Assembly (NCBI RefSeq): GCF_029846715.1
Contig: NZ_JARVWW010000001.1
Coordinates: 124,001 to 188,000, forward strand
Direction: 5' to 3'
DNA from: Bradyrhizobium nivariense
Lineage (GTDB): Bacteria > Pseudomonadota > Alphaproteobacteria > Rhizobiales > Xanthobacteraceae
Length of the DNA: 64,000 nt
In this document: positions 25,001 through 33,411 of the stretch, in pieces
Layout of the letters: every line of letters begins with the position of its first letter
Numbering within the stretch: the first letter of the stretch is position 1
Made by a program: the position numbers and the translations under genes
Notes under the pieces: model-generated
Told to the model about the DNA's origin: nothing
The model's input: only the letters and a program-made list of their open reading frames with translations
Databases searched by the model: none

Positions 25001-25867
25001 GATCCCATCTCCCGCGTCCGCCGCTTCAACCGTGCCGTCACTTCCGCTGTCGGCGCGCTCGACACGTCATTCCTGGGACGCGGGCGGCCGCTGGGGGCGG
25101 CGCGCGTGCTCAACGCGATCGGGCACGGACGTTCGGACGTGGCCGAGATCCGCGACTATCTCGGTCTCGATTCCGGGCTGATGAGTCGGCTGCTCCGCAG
25201 CCTCGAGGACGAAGGGCTGGTCGAGACCAATGCGCATGAGGACGACGCGCGCCGCCGCGTCGCGACGTTGACACGTGCCGGCCGGCGCGAGTTCGCGGCC
25301 TACGAGACGCTGTCGAACACGCAGGCCGAGGGCTTCCTCGCCCAACATTCGCAACGCGAGGCGCTGCTGGCGGCGATGGATTTGATTGCTTCCGCTTTGA
25401 CGCGCGAGCGCGTCACGCTGGAGGAGATGGATCCGCGCGGCGAAGAGGTACGTTATTGCCTCGGCGAGTATTATGCCGAGCTCGGCCGCCGCTTCAAGCG
25501 AGGTTTTGACGTCTCGCTGTCGCGCGATCCTGATGCCAAGGACATGCGCCGGCCACGTGGAACCTTCATCGTTGCGATGTCGGACACGCTGCCGATCGGC
25601 TGCGTCGGGCTGAAGGGCACGGATCACGGCTATGCCGAGATCAAGCGGCTGTGGGTCGCACCGGCGGCGCGCGGATTGCGGCTCGGCCGGCGCCTGATGG
25701 ACGTGACCGAGGATGCCGCGCGCGGGCTCGGCATCAGGCTGCTGCGGCTCGACACCAACAGCGCGCTGGCGGAGGCCGGCCAGCTCTACCGACGAAGCGG
25801 CTGGAGCGAGATCCCGCGCTTCAATGACGACCCCTACCCGGACCTCTTCTTCGAAAAACGTCTGTGA
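24995..25867 (+). CDS. Bifunctional MarR regulator/GNAT acetyltransferase
   Basis: 290-residue fusion. The N-terminal winged helix (residues 1-140: RVLNAIGHGRSDVAEIRDYLGLDSGLMSRLLRSLEDEGLVETNAHEDDARRRVATLT) is MarR-like; the C-terminal part (150-290: TLPIGCVGLKGTDHGYAEIKRLWVAPAARGLRLGRRLMDVTEDAARGLGIRLLRLDTNSAL) is a GNAT domain with the acetyl-CoA loop. The start MLDPISRVRRFNR at ATG 24995 has no Shine-Dalgarno; the start codon lies inside a perfect operator palindrome, so translation may be leaderless. The acetylation target is unknown. Confidence 0.9.
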   Translation: MLDPISRVRRFNRAVTSAVGALDTSFLGRGRPLGAARVLNAIGHGRSDVAEIRDYLGLDSGLMSRLLRSLEDEGLVETNAHEDDARRRVATLTRAGRREFAAYETLSNTQAEGFLAQHSQREALLAAMDLIASALTRERVTLEEMDPRGEEVRYCLGEYYAELGRRFKRGFDVSLSRDPDAKDMRRPRGTFIVAMSDTLPIGCVGLKGTDHGYAEIKRLWVAPAARGLRLGRRLMDVTEDAARGLGIRLLRLDTNSALAEAGQLYRRSGWSEIPRFNDDPYPDLFFEKRL

Positions 25868-25924
25868 GCGCGAGCGCCGATTGCCCTGCTGCCGCGTTAT
25901 GGCCGGAGCCGCAGGAGCAACGCC

Positions 25925-26311
25925 ATGACCAGGTCCGACCTCGCCGACATCTACCGCAACTACATCGCCTGCCTGAACCGGCAGGATTGGCCCGCCCTCG
26001 GACAGTTCGTTCACGATGACGTCGCCCACAATGCGCGACCATTCGGACTGTCCGGTTATCGTGCCATGCTGGAGCAGGATTTTCGCGAGATTGCGGACCT
26101 GCATTTCAACATCGAGCTGCTGGTCTGCGACCCGCCCCAAATTGCCGCCCGGCTGAAGTTCGATTGCACGCCGGCTGGAAAGTTTCTGGGGCTGGATGTG
26201 AACGGCAAGCGCGTGTCCTTCTGCGAAAATGTATTCTATCAATTTCGCGACGGAAAAATACGGCAAGTGTGGTCCATCGTCGACAAGCCCGCGATCGAGG
26301 CGCAGCTCTAA
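25925..26311 (+). CDS. SnoaL-like ester cyclase family protein
   Basis: 128-residue small protein with the SnoaL/NTF2-like fold: DLADIYRNYIACLNRQDWPALGQFVHDDVAHNARPFGLSGYRAMLEQDF, then the strand-rich half ending NVFYQFRDGKIRQVWSIVDKPAIEAQL. Such proteins act as polyketide cyclases or ester cyclases, or have unknown ligands. It follows the MarR-GNAT gene by 57 bp. Its stop codon TAA (26309-26311) overlaps the first bases of repeat copy B. Confidence 0.85.
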   Translation: MTRSDLADIYRNYIACLNRQDWPALGQFVHDDVAHNARPFGLSGYRAMLEQDFREIADLHFNIELLVCDPPQIAARLKFDCTPAGKFLGLDVNGKRVSFCENVFYQFRDGKIRQVWSIVDKPAIEAQL

Positions 26312-26411
26312 AGCGCGATGAGATGAGGATGAATCATCATCGCGCTTTAGGTTGTTGTTTGAGCATGATCTTTTCGGAAAACCGCTTCGCACTTTTCCGG
26401 ATCATGCTTTA
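26310..26411. repeat. Dispersed hairpin repeat, copy B
   Basis: 102-bp element of two hairpins. The first has arms AAAGCGCGATGA/TCATCGCGCTTT; the second has outer arms AGCATGATC/GATCATGCT and inner arms CGGAAAA/TTTTCCG. Near-identical copies are at 38570 and 51366, and a half copy at 9851. Confidence 0.92.
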
Positions 26412-26434
26412 GCGCTGCGCCGCGATGAACCTGC

Positions 26435-27655
26435 TTACGCCGCCGCCGGCGCCACCTCCGCTCGCGGCTTCGCGAACGGCCTGAAATTCATCGCCATCAG
26501 GAAGGCGCCGAGGCCCATCGCCCAGGAGGCGATGTAGAGCCAGGCGTAGCTCGAGAACGCATCGTAGACCAGGCCGCCGGCGAGCGGGCCCGTCGCCATG
26601 CCGAGGCTGCCGGCCATCGCGGTGCCGCCGATCACCGTGCCCATCATCTTGAGCGGAAAGTTTTCGCGCACCAGCACCGCGTAGAGCGGCATGGTGCCGG
26701 CATAGATGAAGCCGAAGATGGCGCCGACCGCGTAGAACGTCGCGAGCTGGTGCGCGAAGACATAGGCGAGTGCGCCGAACGCCTGCAGCAGCAGCCCCGA
26801 GACGAGCACGCGCTTGGCACCGAAACGGTCACCCATCAGGCCGAAGGCGATGCGCCCGCCCATGCCGGCAAAGCCCTCGATGCTGTAGATCGTCACCGCC
26901 GCGATCAGCGGGATGCCGCAGCTCACGGCATAGGAGACGGTGTGAATGATCGGGCCGGAATGGGTGGCGCAGCAGAAGAAGTTGGTCGCGAGCAGGATCA
27001 GGAACTGCGGCGAGCGCAGCGCCTCGGCCAGCGACATTTCCCCTTGCACGGCGCCCTCGCCCGCAGGCGCGGCCACGGCGTGCGCGAGCGCCGGCGGGCG
27101 GCGCACCAGCAACGAGACCGGGATCATGATGGTGCCGACCACCAGCGCCACGATCTGCATCGACGTGCGCCAGTCATGGCCGGAGACGAGCCAGGCCGCG
27201 AGCGGCGCCATCGTCATCGGCGCCATGCCCATGCCGGCCGACACCAGCGACACCGCGAGGCTGCGATGGGTGTCGAACCAGCCGGTCACGGTCGCCATCA
27301 TCGGCGCGAAGATCGCGGCACAGGAGGCCCCGACCAGAAGGCCAAAGACGAACTGAAACGCCAGCAGCGAGGTGGCCTGGCTTGCCGCGAACAGGCTCAC
27401 AGTCAGCACCGCCGATCCCGTCAGCACCACCGGCCGCGGTCCGAACCGGTCCGTCAGCGTGCCCCAGGCCATGCTGGTGCAGGCCATCGCCAGAAAGCCG
27501 ATCGTCATCGCACTGGAGATGCCGGTCACGGACCAGCCGGTATCCTTTGCGATCGGCTGCAGGAACACCGGCAGCGAAAACATGCCGCCGATGGCGACGC
27601 AGCCGAGCAAGCCGCCCGCGGCGACGATCACCCAGCGATAGGAGGAAGAGTTCAT
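26435..27655 (-). CDS. MFS transporter
   Basis: 406-residue inner-membrane transporter with 12 predicted helices and no signal peptide. The motif between helices 2 and 3 is TLTDRFGPRPVV and that between helices 8 and 9 GLMGDRFGAKRVLV, both MFS-type. It resembles the OFA/monocarboxylate-like branch (GMFSLPVFLQPIAKDTGWSVTGISSAMTIGFL near the start). Substrate not assignable. Single gene; its 3' end lies next to repeat copy B. Confidence 0.9.
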   Translation of the reverse strand: MNSSSYRWVIVAAGGLLGCVAIGGMFSLPVFLQPIAKDTGWSVTGISSAMTIGFLAMACTSMAWGTLTDRFGPRPVVLTGSAVLTVSLFAASQATSLLAFQFVFGLLVGASCAAIFAPMMATVTGWFDTHRSLAVSLVSAGMGMAPMTMAPLAAWLVSGHDWRTSMQIVALVVGTIMIPVSLLVRRPPALAHAVAAPAGEGAVQGEMSLAEALRSPQFLILLATNFFCCATHSGPIIHTVSYAVSCGIPLIAAVTIYSIEGFAGMGGRIAFGLMGDRFGAKRVLVSGLLLQAFGALAYVFAHQLATFYAVGAIFGFIYAGTMPLYAVLVRENFPLKMMGTVIGGTAMAGSLGMATGPLAGGLVYDAFSSYAWLYIASWAMGLGAFLMAMNFRPFAKPRAEVAPAAA

Positions 27656-27764
27656 TTTGGTCTCCCGTCAGGTCTGTCTGGGTGGAAGACGAATGGGAAC
27701 TGCGCCTGCCGACAGCTCGGACAATGCATCGGATCATTTTTTGGCTGCCGGTCCGACGACCTCG

Positions 27765-30700
27765 CTACGCCTCGAACAAGGCCTTGACGTCATCCTCCGT
27801 GAGCGCCGACGCAACGCCACCGTCGCGGTCGAACAGGCCGTCGGCGAGAGCACGCTTTCTGGCCTTGAGCTCGTCCATCTTTTCCTCGATCGTGCCAGCG
27901 GCCACCAGCCGGTAGACGAAGACGGCCTTGTCCTGCCCGATCCGATAGGCACGGTCGATGGCCTGTTCCTCGACGGCCGGGTTCCACCAGGGATCGAAGA
28001 TGACGACGGTATCGGCCGCGGTCAGGTTGAGACCCACACCGCCCGCCTTCAGGCTGACCAGGAAGACCTGCGCCAAACCGTTCTGAAACGCTTCGATCGC
28101 CGTCTTGCGATCCCTGGTTGCGCCGGTGAGCATGCTGTAGCGCAAGCCATCCTCGTCGAAACGCCCCTTGATGAGATCGAGCATGGAGGTGAATTGCGAG
28201 AACACGATGATCTTTCGCCCCTCGCTCGACAATTCCCGCACGATATCGATGAGGCGATCGAGCTTGGCCGATGGCCGTTCGACGCCGTCAGAGAGTTTCA
28301 GCAGCGCCGGATCGCAACATGCCTGTCGCATTCTGAGGAGAGCTTCGAGCACCACGATGTGGCTCTTGGCGAGGCCGCGCTTTGCGATGGCCTCGCGAAC
28401 CTTGCGTGACATCGACAGCCGTATCGAATCGTAGAGGTCGCGTTGCGGTCCCTCCAGCACGATGGTCTCGACGATCTCGCTCTTGGCAGGCAATTCCGTG
28501 GCCACTTCGGCCTTGGTCCGGCGCAACAGGAACGGCTTGATCCGCTGCGCCAGCACCGTGGCCTTCACCTTGTCGGCCCGCTTCTCGATCGGTGTACGCC
28601 ACTGGCGCGAGAAGGCAGCCTTGTCGCCGAGATAGCCCGGGTTGGCAAAGCTCATGATCGACCACAGCTCGCCGAGATGGTTCTCCATCGGCGTTCCCGT
28701 GAGACAGAAGCGGTGCCGCGCCTTCGTCTCGCGCAGCCAGCGCGTGGTCGCGGCATCGGGATTCTTGACCATCTGCGCCTCGTCCAGCACGACGATGTGC
28801 CATTCCCGCGCCAGAAGCACCTCGCGGTCCCTTGCGATCAGCGGATAGGTGGTCAGGACGAGATCGTGTTCGGCAATCGCGGCGAACTTCTCCTTGCGGT
28901 CGGGCCCATGCAGGACGAGGACCTTTATATCCGGCGCAAACTTTTGCGCTTCGGCGGACCAGTTGGTCATCAAGCTGGTCGGCGCGACGACCAGCACAGG
29001 GTCGCCAAGGCGACCACACTCCTTCTCCAGCGCGATCAAAGCCAGGATCTGGACGGTTTTGCCCAATCCCATGTCATCGGCCAGGACGCCGCCCAATCCG
29101 CTCTCGCGGAGCAGATCGAGCCATGCCACGCCCTGGGCCTGATAAGGCCGAAGCGAAGCACGAAAGGTCGGTGGCAGGTCTGGAGCCGTCAATCCCCTCG
29201 CATGCAGCAGGCCCGCGAGTCGGCGGAGACTGTCCGCTCCCTGAAAGGCAAACTCTTCATTCTCCAGTCCGAGCAGCGGAAGGATGTCCGCGCGCGACAA
29301 TCGGATCTTTTCCGAACCAGTCGTGAAGAGGCCGGTCAGGCGGAGACTGTGCAGTGCCAGCACCAGCGGCAAGAACCGATCGGCGGCCAGCGCAAGATAC
29401 CGGCCGTCAGCAAGGGGCAGATAGAACCGATCGCCCTGCTCCGCGAGTTGCTTCACAATATCCGGCGTGAATCCGGGGGCCGATACCAGCGCGGCCAAAT
29501 GCGGTGCCAGATCGCGGCGTTCGCCGTCGATCTCGATGCCGAGCGCCAGCTCGAACCAATCGATGCCGCTCGACTCCAGTGCCGCGTCGAAATCGCCCGA
29601 GGACTCCGCAAGCCGGAACGGAAAATCCTCGTCAATCAGGATCTCGAAGCCTTCCGACCGTAACAGGCCGGCATTCAGGGCGAGAAAATCGAACCAACCG
29701 CGCTGGTCGCGCAGCGTGAGATCCAGCGCATGATGATAGTCGAGCGTCGGGAACGCCGACCTCGCCTCAACGAAATCAAACGCTGCCAGCCGCTTTCGCG
29801 CCTCTTTCTCCTTCGCCTGGCGCCGCGTGATTGCATAGACTTGGCCCGCCTCGAACAATTCCAGGCGGCTCGGTCGCTGGGTCGGATCGATCTCGAACCG
29901 ACCGTAGCGAAAGCCGACGCTGACGACCCCGACGCGGCCCTGCTCCCGGTCTTTGTCGGAGTAGTAATAGTACCGGTTCACATGACCGAGCTTGAGCCGC
30001 AGAATCGGACGCGGGTCCTCATCGATCCGGATCGCGGCGGGCGCGGGCACAGGCAGGAGACCATGGTGAAGCTCGGGGAGCTTCTGGCTCAGGCGGCGAG
30101 ACACTTCGTCGACTTGCGCACGGGGAATGGCGGGCGCCGACAGGAACTGGCTGGCAAGCCGCGGCGACAGGCCCAATTGCACAGGTCCGATCAACCCGCC
30201 CGTTTCGTCGACAAAGACCGGTGGTTCGGCATTGAGCGCGATCGCTCCAGGCACAGTAAGGTGTGGGGCAATGCCGCGTTTACCCGCTTCACGCCATTCG
30301 ATCCGGCCTTCGCGCACGTCGCCCCAGGTCAGCGGCGCTCGCTTATGGTCCAGCCAAAACGTCCGGCCGGTTGCAACCATTTGCTGGAGCAAATCCTCCG
30401 GATACGGACCTTGAGTATAGTAATCGCGAACGCGAGCGCGGGCTCGCGTCAGAATGTCGACGTCGACATCACGGTAATATTTCGGCGCCCGGTCCGCTTT
30501 GAAATCGAACAGACTCGGGGTGGCGTAATTGTCGGCGAAGCGTCCGCCCTTGAGCACCCGAACCGACCGCAAGGACAGGGCCAAATATGGCATGGCTCCC
30601 TCCGATTGGTGCAGGCAATACAGCAGGCGTTGGCTATCATCCGCGGAATAGTCGACACTCCGCACCGCGCGGCCAACATTGTCGATCCAGTTGTTCACCT

Positions 30701-31124
30701 CAAGAGGAATGACTGGTGGAGCTGTGGCGCGCGAGGCGTTGCCGGGCTTGGCCATCGGCGCGTGCGGTTCCGTCGCGTGCGCCGGCGGCGCCTTGCCGCT
30801 CAACGCCTCGAGCAGGGTCGCTGCGACATGCTTGCAGTTGAAGGACATCGGACAGCTGCAATCACCGTCGAGGTCGGTGAGCTCGTCGGGGCCGAACTCC
30901 AACTGGATGTCGACGCGATAATTCCTCGCTTGGCTGCCGCGCACCTGAGCGCTGACATGGGTCAGGTCGTCGCTGACCTGCACTCCCGAGACGCGCCCCT
31001 GCGCCTGATAGGCAACCGCCTTCTCCATCGCCGCTCGGCTGAAGTAGCTGTAGATTTCCTTGCGTTTGAGAATGTCCGAGAGCACGTGCAGCGATTCCAC
31101 GATCCGGCTTTGTCCATGCAGCAT
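27765..31124 (-). CDS. SNF2-family helicase with SWIM zinc finger
   Basis: 1119 residues from ATG 31124 (LHGQSRIVESLHVLSDILKRKEIYSYF). A SWIM zinc finger (DCSCPMSFNCKHVAATLLEAL) is near residue 90; a long middle region follows with no clear motif. The helicase core has motif I LADDMGLGKTVQILALI near residue 660, II VVLDEAQMVKNP, III LTGTPMENHLGELW, and VI QAIDRAYRIGQDKAVFVYRL near the end. A DNA translocase, probably in repair or chromatin-like remodelling. No neighbour links it to a known defence system. Upstream in-frame codons up to 31601 belong to other elements. Confidence 0.93.
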   Translation of the reverse strand: MLHGQSRIVESLHVLSDILKRKEIYSYFSRAAMEKAVAYQAQGRVSGVQVSDDLTHVSAQVRGSQARNYRVDIQLEFGPDELTDLDGDCSCPMSFNCKHVAATLLEALSGKAPPAHATEPHAPMAKPGNASRATAPPVIPLEVNNWIDNVGRAVRSVDYSADDSQRLLYCLHQSEGAMPYLALSLRSVRVLKGGRFADNYATPSLFDFKADRAPKYYRDVDVDILTRARARVRDYYTQGPYPEDLLQQMVATGRTFWLDHKRAPLTWGDVREGRIEWREAGKRGIAPHLTVPGAIALNAEPPVFVDETGGLIGPVQLGLSPRLASQFLSAPAIPRAQVDEVSRRLSQKLPELHHGLLPVPAPAAIRIDEDPRPILRLKLGHVNRYYYYSDKDREQGRVGVVSVGFRYGRFEIDPTQRPSRLELFEAGQVYAITRRQAKEKEARKRLAAFDFVEARSAFPTLDYHHALDLTLRDQRGWFDFLALNAGLLRSEGFEILIDEDFPFRLAESSGDFDAALESSGIDWFELALGIEIDGERRDLAPHLAALVSAPGFTPDIVKQLAEQGDRFYLPLADGRYLALAADRFLPLVLALHSLRLTGLFTTGSEKIRLSRADILPLLGLENEEFAFQGADSLRRLAGLLHARGLTAPDLPPTFRASLRPYQAQGVAWLDLLRESGLGGVLADDMGLGKTVQILALIALEKECGRLGDPVLVVAPTSLMTNWSAEAQKFAPDIKVLVLHGPDRKEKFAAIAEHDLVLTTYPLIARDREVLLAREWHIVVLDEAQMVKNPDAATTRWLRETKARHRFCLTGTPMENHLGELWSIMSFANPGYLGDKAAFSRQWRTPIEKRADKVKATVLAQRIKPFLLRRTKAEVATELPAKSEIVETIVLEGPQRDLYDSIRLSMSRKVREAIAKRGLAKSHIVVLEALLRMRQACCDPALLKLSDGVERPSAKLDRLIDIVRELSSEGRKIIVFSQFTSMLDLIKGRFDEDGLRYSMLTGATRDRKTAIEAFQNGLAQVFLVSLKAGGVGLNLTAADTVVIFDPWWNPAVEEQAIDRAYRIGQDKAVFVYRLVAAGTIEEKMDELKARKRALADGLFDRDGGVASALTEDDVKALFEA

Positions 31125-31231
31125 AGTCGTTTCGGCTGAATTATTGTAGCCGCGAAATCGGGCTTGCGAATGGCACAGGCATCGCAAAGAGGTTTGAGCC
31201 GTCCGACAGGCTGGCCGCGCCCAGGCTCCGC

Positions 31232-31432
31232 TTAGTTCGCCAACCCCTGCTTCTCGATCCATTCGTTGATCAGATTCGCGACATCGTCCGAATTGCGGTC
31301 CATCATCATCATGTGGGTGTTGCCCTTGATCCCCATCTTGGGCAGCTCGAACGTATCGACCTTGCCACCCGCAGCCGCGACCGGCGTTGCCGCTGCGATG
31401 GTCGCCGCCAGGGCGATTGCGATTGTGCGCAT
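31232..31432 (-). pseudogene. Internally deleted esterase remnant
   Basis: A 66-residue open frame joining the signal peptide of the esterase at 38669-39685 (MRTIAIALAATIAAATP) directly to its last 45 or so residues (KVDTFELPKMGIKGNTHMMMMDRNSDD...). About 270 internal codons, including the nucleophile Ser, are missing, yet the frame is kept. It is a secreted peptide at best and cannot be a hydrolase. It shares its 5' flank, including a palindrome, with the full-length copy. Confidence 0.88.
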
Positions 31433-31452
31433 GAAGTTTTCGCTGTCGATGC

Positions 31453-31483
31453 TTGTTGTTGGCGCCATTGTTGCCAACAACAA
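31453..31483. promoter_or_regulatory. Palindrome upstream of the esterase remnant
   Basis: TTGTTGTTGGC (31453-31463) and GCCAACAACAA (31473-31483), 11-bp perfect arms around 9 bp. The same arms and spacing occur at 39710-39740 in front of the full-length esterase. An operator is likely; no regulator is adjacent. Confidence 0.7.
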
Positions 31484-31826
31484 ACGCGAAAACAACCCCA
31501 TGCACAGTAGCCGGCGCCTGCGGGATCAATGACTTACGATGCCGGTTCCTTGCGATGCCGGTCTCTTGCGCTACGAAACCGCGATTTGACTCGTCGGGCA
31601 AAACACCGGCATGATGTCATCATCAGCCAACTCGATCGCATCATGCTCCAACCATGGCAAATGGCCGCGTCGACGACAATCGTCGTTGATGGCGGTTTTA
31701 CGCCTTCCGCTTCCGCATCAAGGCCTTCGCGGATGCAACGATCCGGGGCGCAGGTTTGGACGCCCGCCTATCCGACCTTCCGACCCGCCACGCCGGTGGC
31801 GCAGCCGAAAAAGTATCTTGAGAATT

Positions 31827-32488
31827 CTACCTCGAGGCCCTGGTCGCAAGAAGGCCTGCGATCCCGGCGGCGCTGCCGAAATTCGTGCTGTAGGTGCCGA
31901 TCATCGCAAAGTCTTGCGCGCCTCGCAGCAAGATCCGTTCGACCAGCGGCAGGACCACCTTGAGATGGAACAGGTACAACGGCCGCAGCCACCATCCCTT
32001 CGGGTCGGATGCCTCGATCATGGAGAACACGCCGCCGGGCTTCAGCATACGCGCGATCAGGGCGGCGAGTTGCTCATGCTGCCCGGGATTGAACGTCTTC
32101 AGGCCAAAGGTGGAGATCACGAAGTCCGCACTCTCCGGCAGCAGGTCGCTCGCCAGCACTTGTCCTCGATGAACGCGATCCGATGAGCGCGATGCGCGTG
32201 AAGCCGCTCCATGGCACGACGATGCATCCCTGATGAAATATCCACCGCCGTGATCGCGCCGATATCGCCAAAGCGCTTCAACAAATGCGGCCAGACCTCG
32301 CCGGTCCCCGCCATCAAATCATAACCGCGCGCGCCGGCAGGCCCTGGCACCGGCATCGCCGCAACGCATTGCCGCCGCCAGCGCTCCGTGAAGCCCATTG
32401 AGCAAATCAGGCTGAAGGTGATGTAACGATCCGAACAACGATCGAACACCTCCTTCACGAATGCCGGGTCGTAGATGTCCCTGTCCAT
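31827..32488 (-). pseudogene. Frameshifted SAM-dependent methyltransferase (UbiE-like)
   Basis: The start MDRDIYDPAFVKEVFDRCSDRYITFSLICSMGF at 32488 leads into motif I YDLMAGTGEVWPHLLKRFG and AVDISSGMHRRAMERL. The frame is then lost near 32161 (IAFIEDK, then CWR), and the sequence continues in another frame as VLASDLLPESADFVISTFGLKTF through RMLKPGGVFSMIEASDPKGWWLRPLYLFHL to the stop at 31827. One missing base in GACAAGTGCTG explains it. Either a pseudogene or a sequencing error. The combined length (about 220 aa) fits a class I methyltransferase. Confidence 0.85.
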
Positions 32489-32656
32489 GTCGGCTGGCGA
32501 TGCCCCCTGCGATCGGCGTACGACTGTGGGGCGATGATAGTTCGATTCTCGCGCTATCGCGACAGCGCCGGCAGCACGCGATTTCACGGCTGGCGCCCTC
32601 TGGTGCAGACGGGCCGCGCCGCATAAGTGTCGCTGCAAAATTCCGGGGAACAACTC

Positions 32657-33115
32657 ATGCCAAAGATCGACCTCGCTGCCGTGCCCGCCCGCAAGGGCTC
32701 CGGCTATCCCGCGTCCTTCAGCGCTCCTTGCGCAGATCGCATCCGGCAGCGGCTCGGCAATGCCGGGGGCCTCTCCGATTTCGGCGTCAATCTGATGCGG
32801 CTGCCGCCGGGCAACTGGTCGAGCCAGCGGCACTGGCATTCGCATGAGGACGAGTTCGTCTATGTGCTCGCGGGCGAGGTGACGCTGATCGAAGACGACG
32901 GCGAAACCGTGCTGCGCGCCGGCGACTGCGCCGCCTTTCCGAAGGCCAGCGGCAACGGCCATCACATGATCAACCGGTCGGTTGCGACGGCGGTCTATCT
33001 CGAAGTCGGCTCGCGCTCGCCCGACGATCTCACCACCTGCTCCGACATCGACATGATGAGCGCCAATTCCGATGGCCGGTTCGTGCACAAGGACGGCACG
33101 CCCTATCCGGACTAG
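32657..33115 (+). CDS. Cupin domain protein
   Basis: 152-residue cytosolic cupin. Motif 1: GNWSSQRHWHSHEDEFVYVLAGEVTLIEDDGE; motif 2: LRAGDCAAFPKASGNGHHMINRS, each with metal-ligand His/Glu. The tail PDDLTTCSDIDMMSANSDGRFVHKDGTPYPD is typical of the rhizobial family of cupins that bind metal and may act on small organic acids. ATG at 32657 (MPKIDLAAVPARKGS). It lies back-to-back with the frameshifted methyltransferase. Function unassigned. Confidence 0.87.
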   Translation: MPKIDLAAVPARKGSGYPASFSAPCADRIRQRLGNAGGLSDFGVNLMRLPPGNWSSQRHWHSHEDEFVYVLAGEVTLIEDDGETVLRAGDCAAFPKASGNGHHMINRSVATAVYLEVGSRSPDDLTTCSDIDMMSANSDGRFVHKDGTPYPD

Positions 33116-33411
33116 GGCGTGGACTCATAAATCCGATCAGCCCGCGCGAACCTAGGCAGTGTCCGTTCAGTCTTCGAGACCGGACACGGCAAGTTGGTCT
33201 TTACTAGTCGCCTATGGGCCACCAGCTGACCTCACCAAATCCCGATCTGATGTCGGCTGAGCGCCAACATGGCTCTGAAGAGCGAGCGAACTCGGCGATC
33301 ATATTGCGGTTGCTGCGGCCGAAGGAGACCATTGCGCGCCTGGCCGAGAATACATGTGGTTGTGGGCTCCCGTCTGCGCAGTGCACCGTCACGAAGCGAC
33401 GTGGATCACAG
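33116..33411. other. Intergenic region without recognisable gene
   Basis: About 300 bp between the cupin gene and the convergent histidine kinase gene. I see no coding sequence, hairpin or repeat that I can support. Confidence 0.4.

Noticed and set aside
31125..31601. Upstream extension of the SNF2 helicase frame to 31601
   Set aside because: The extra codons pass through the esterase remnant and its flank in another frame; the helicase sequence clearly begins at ATG 31124.
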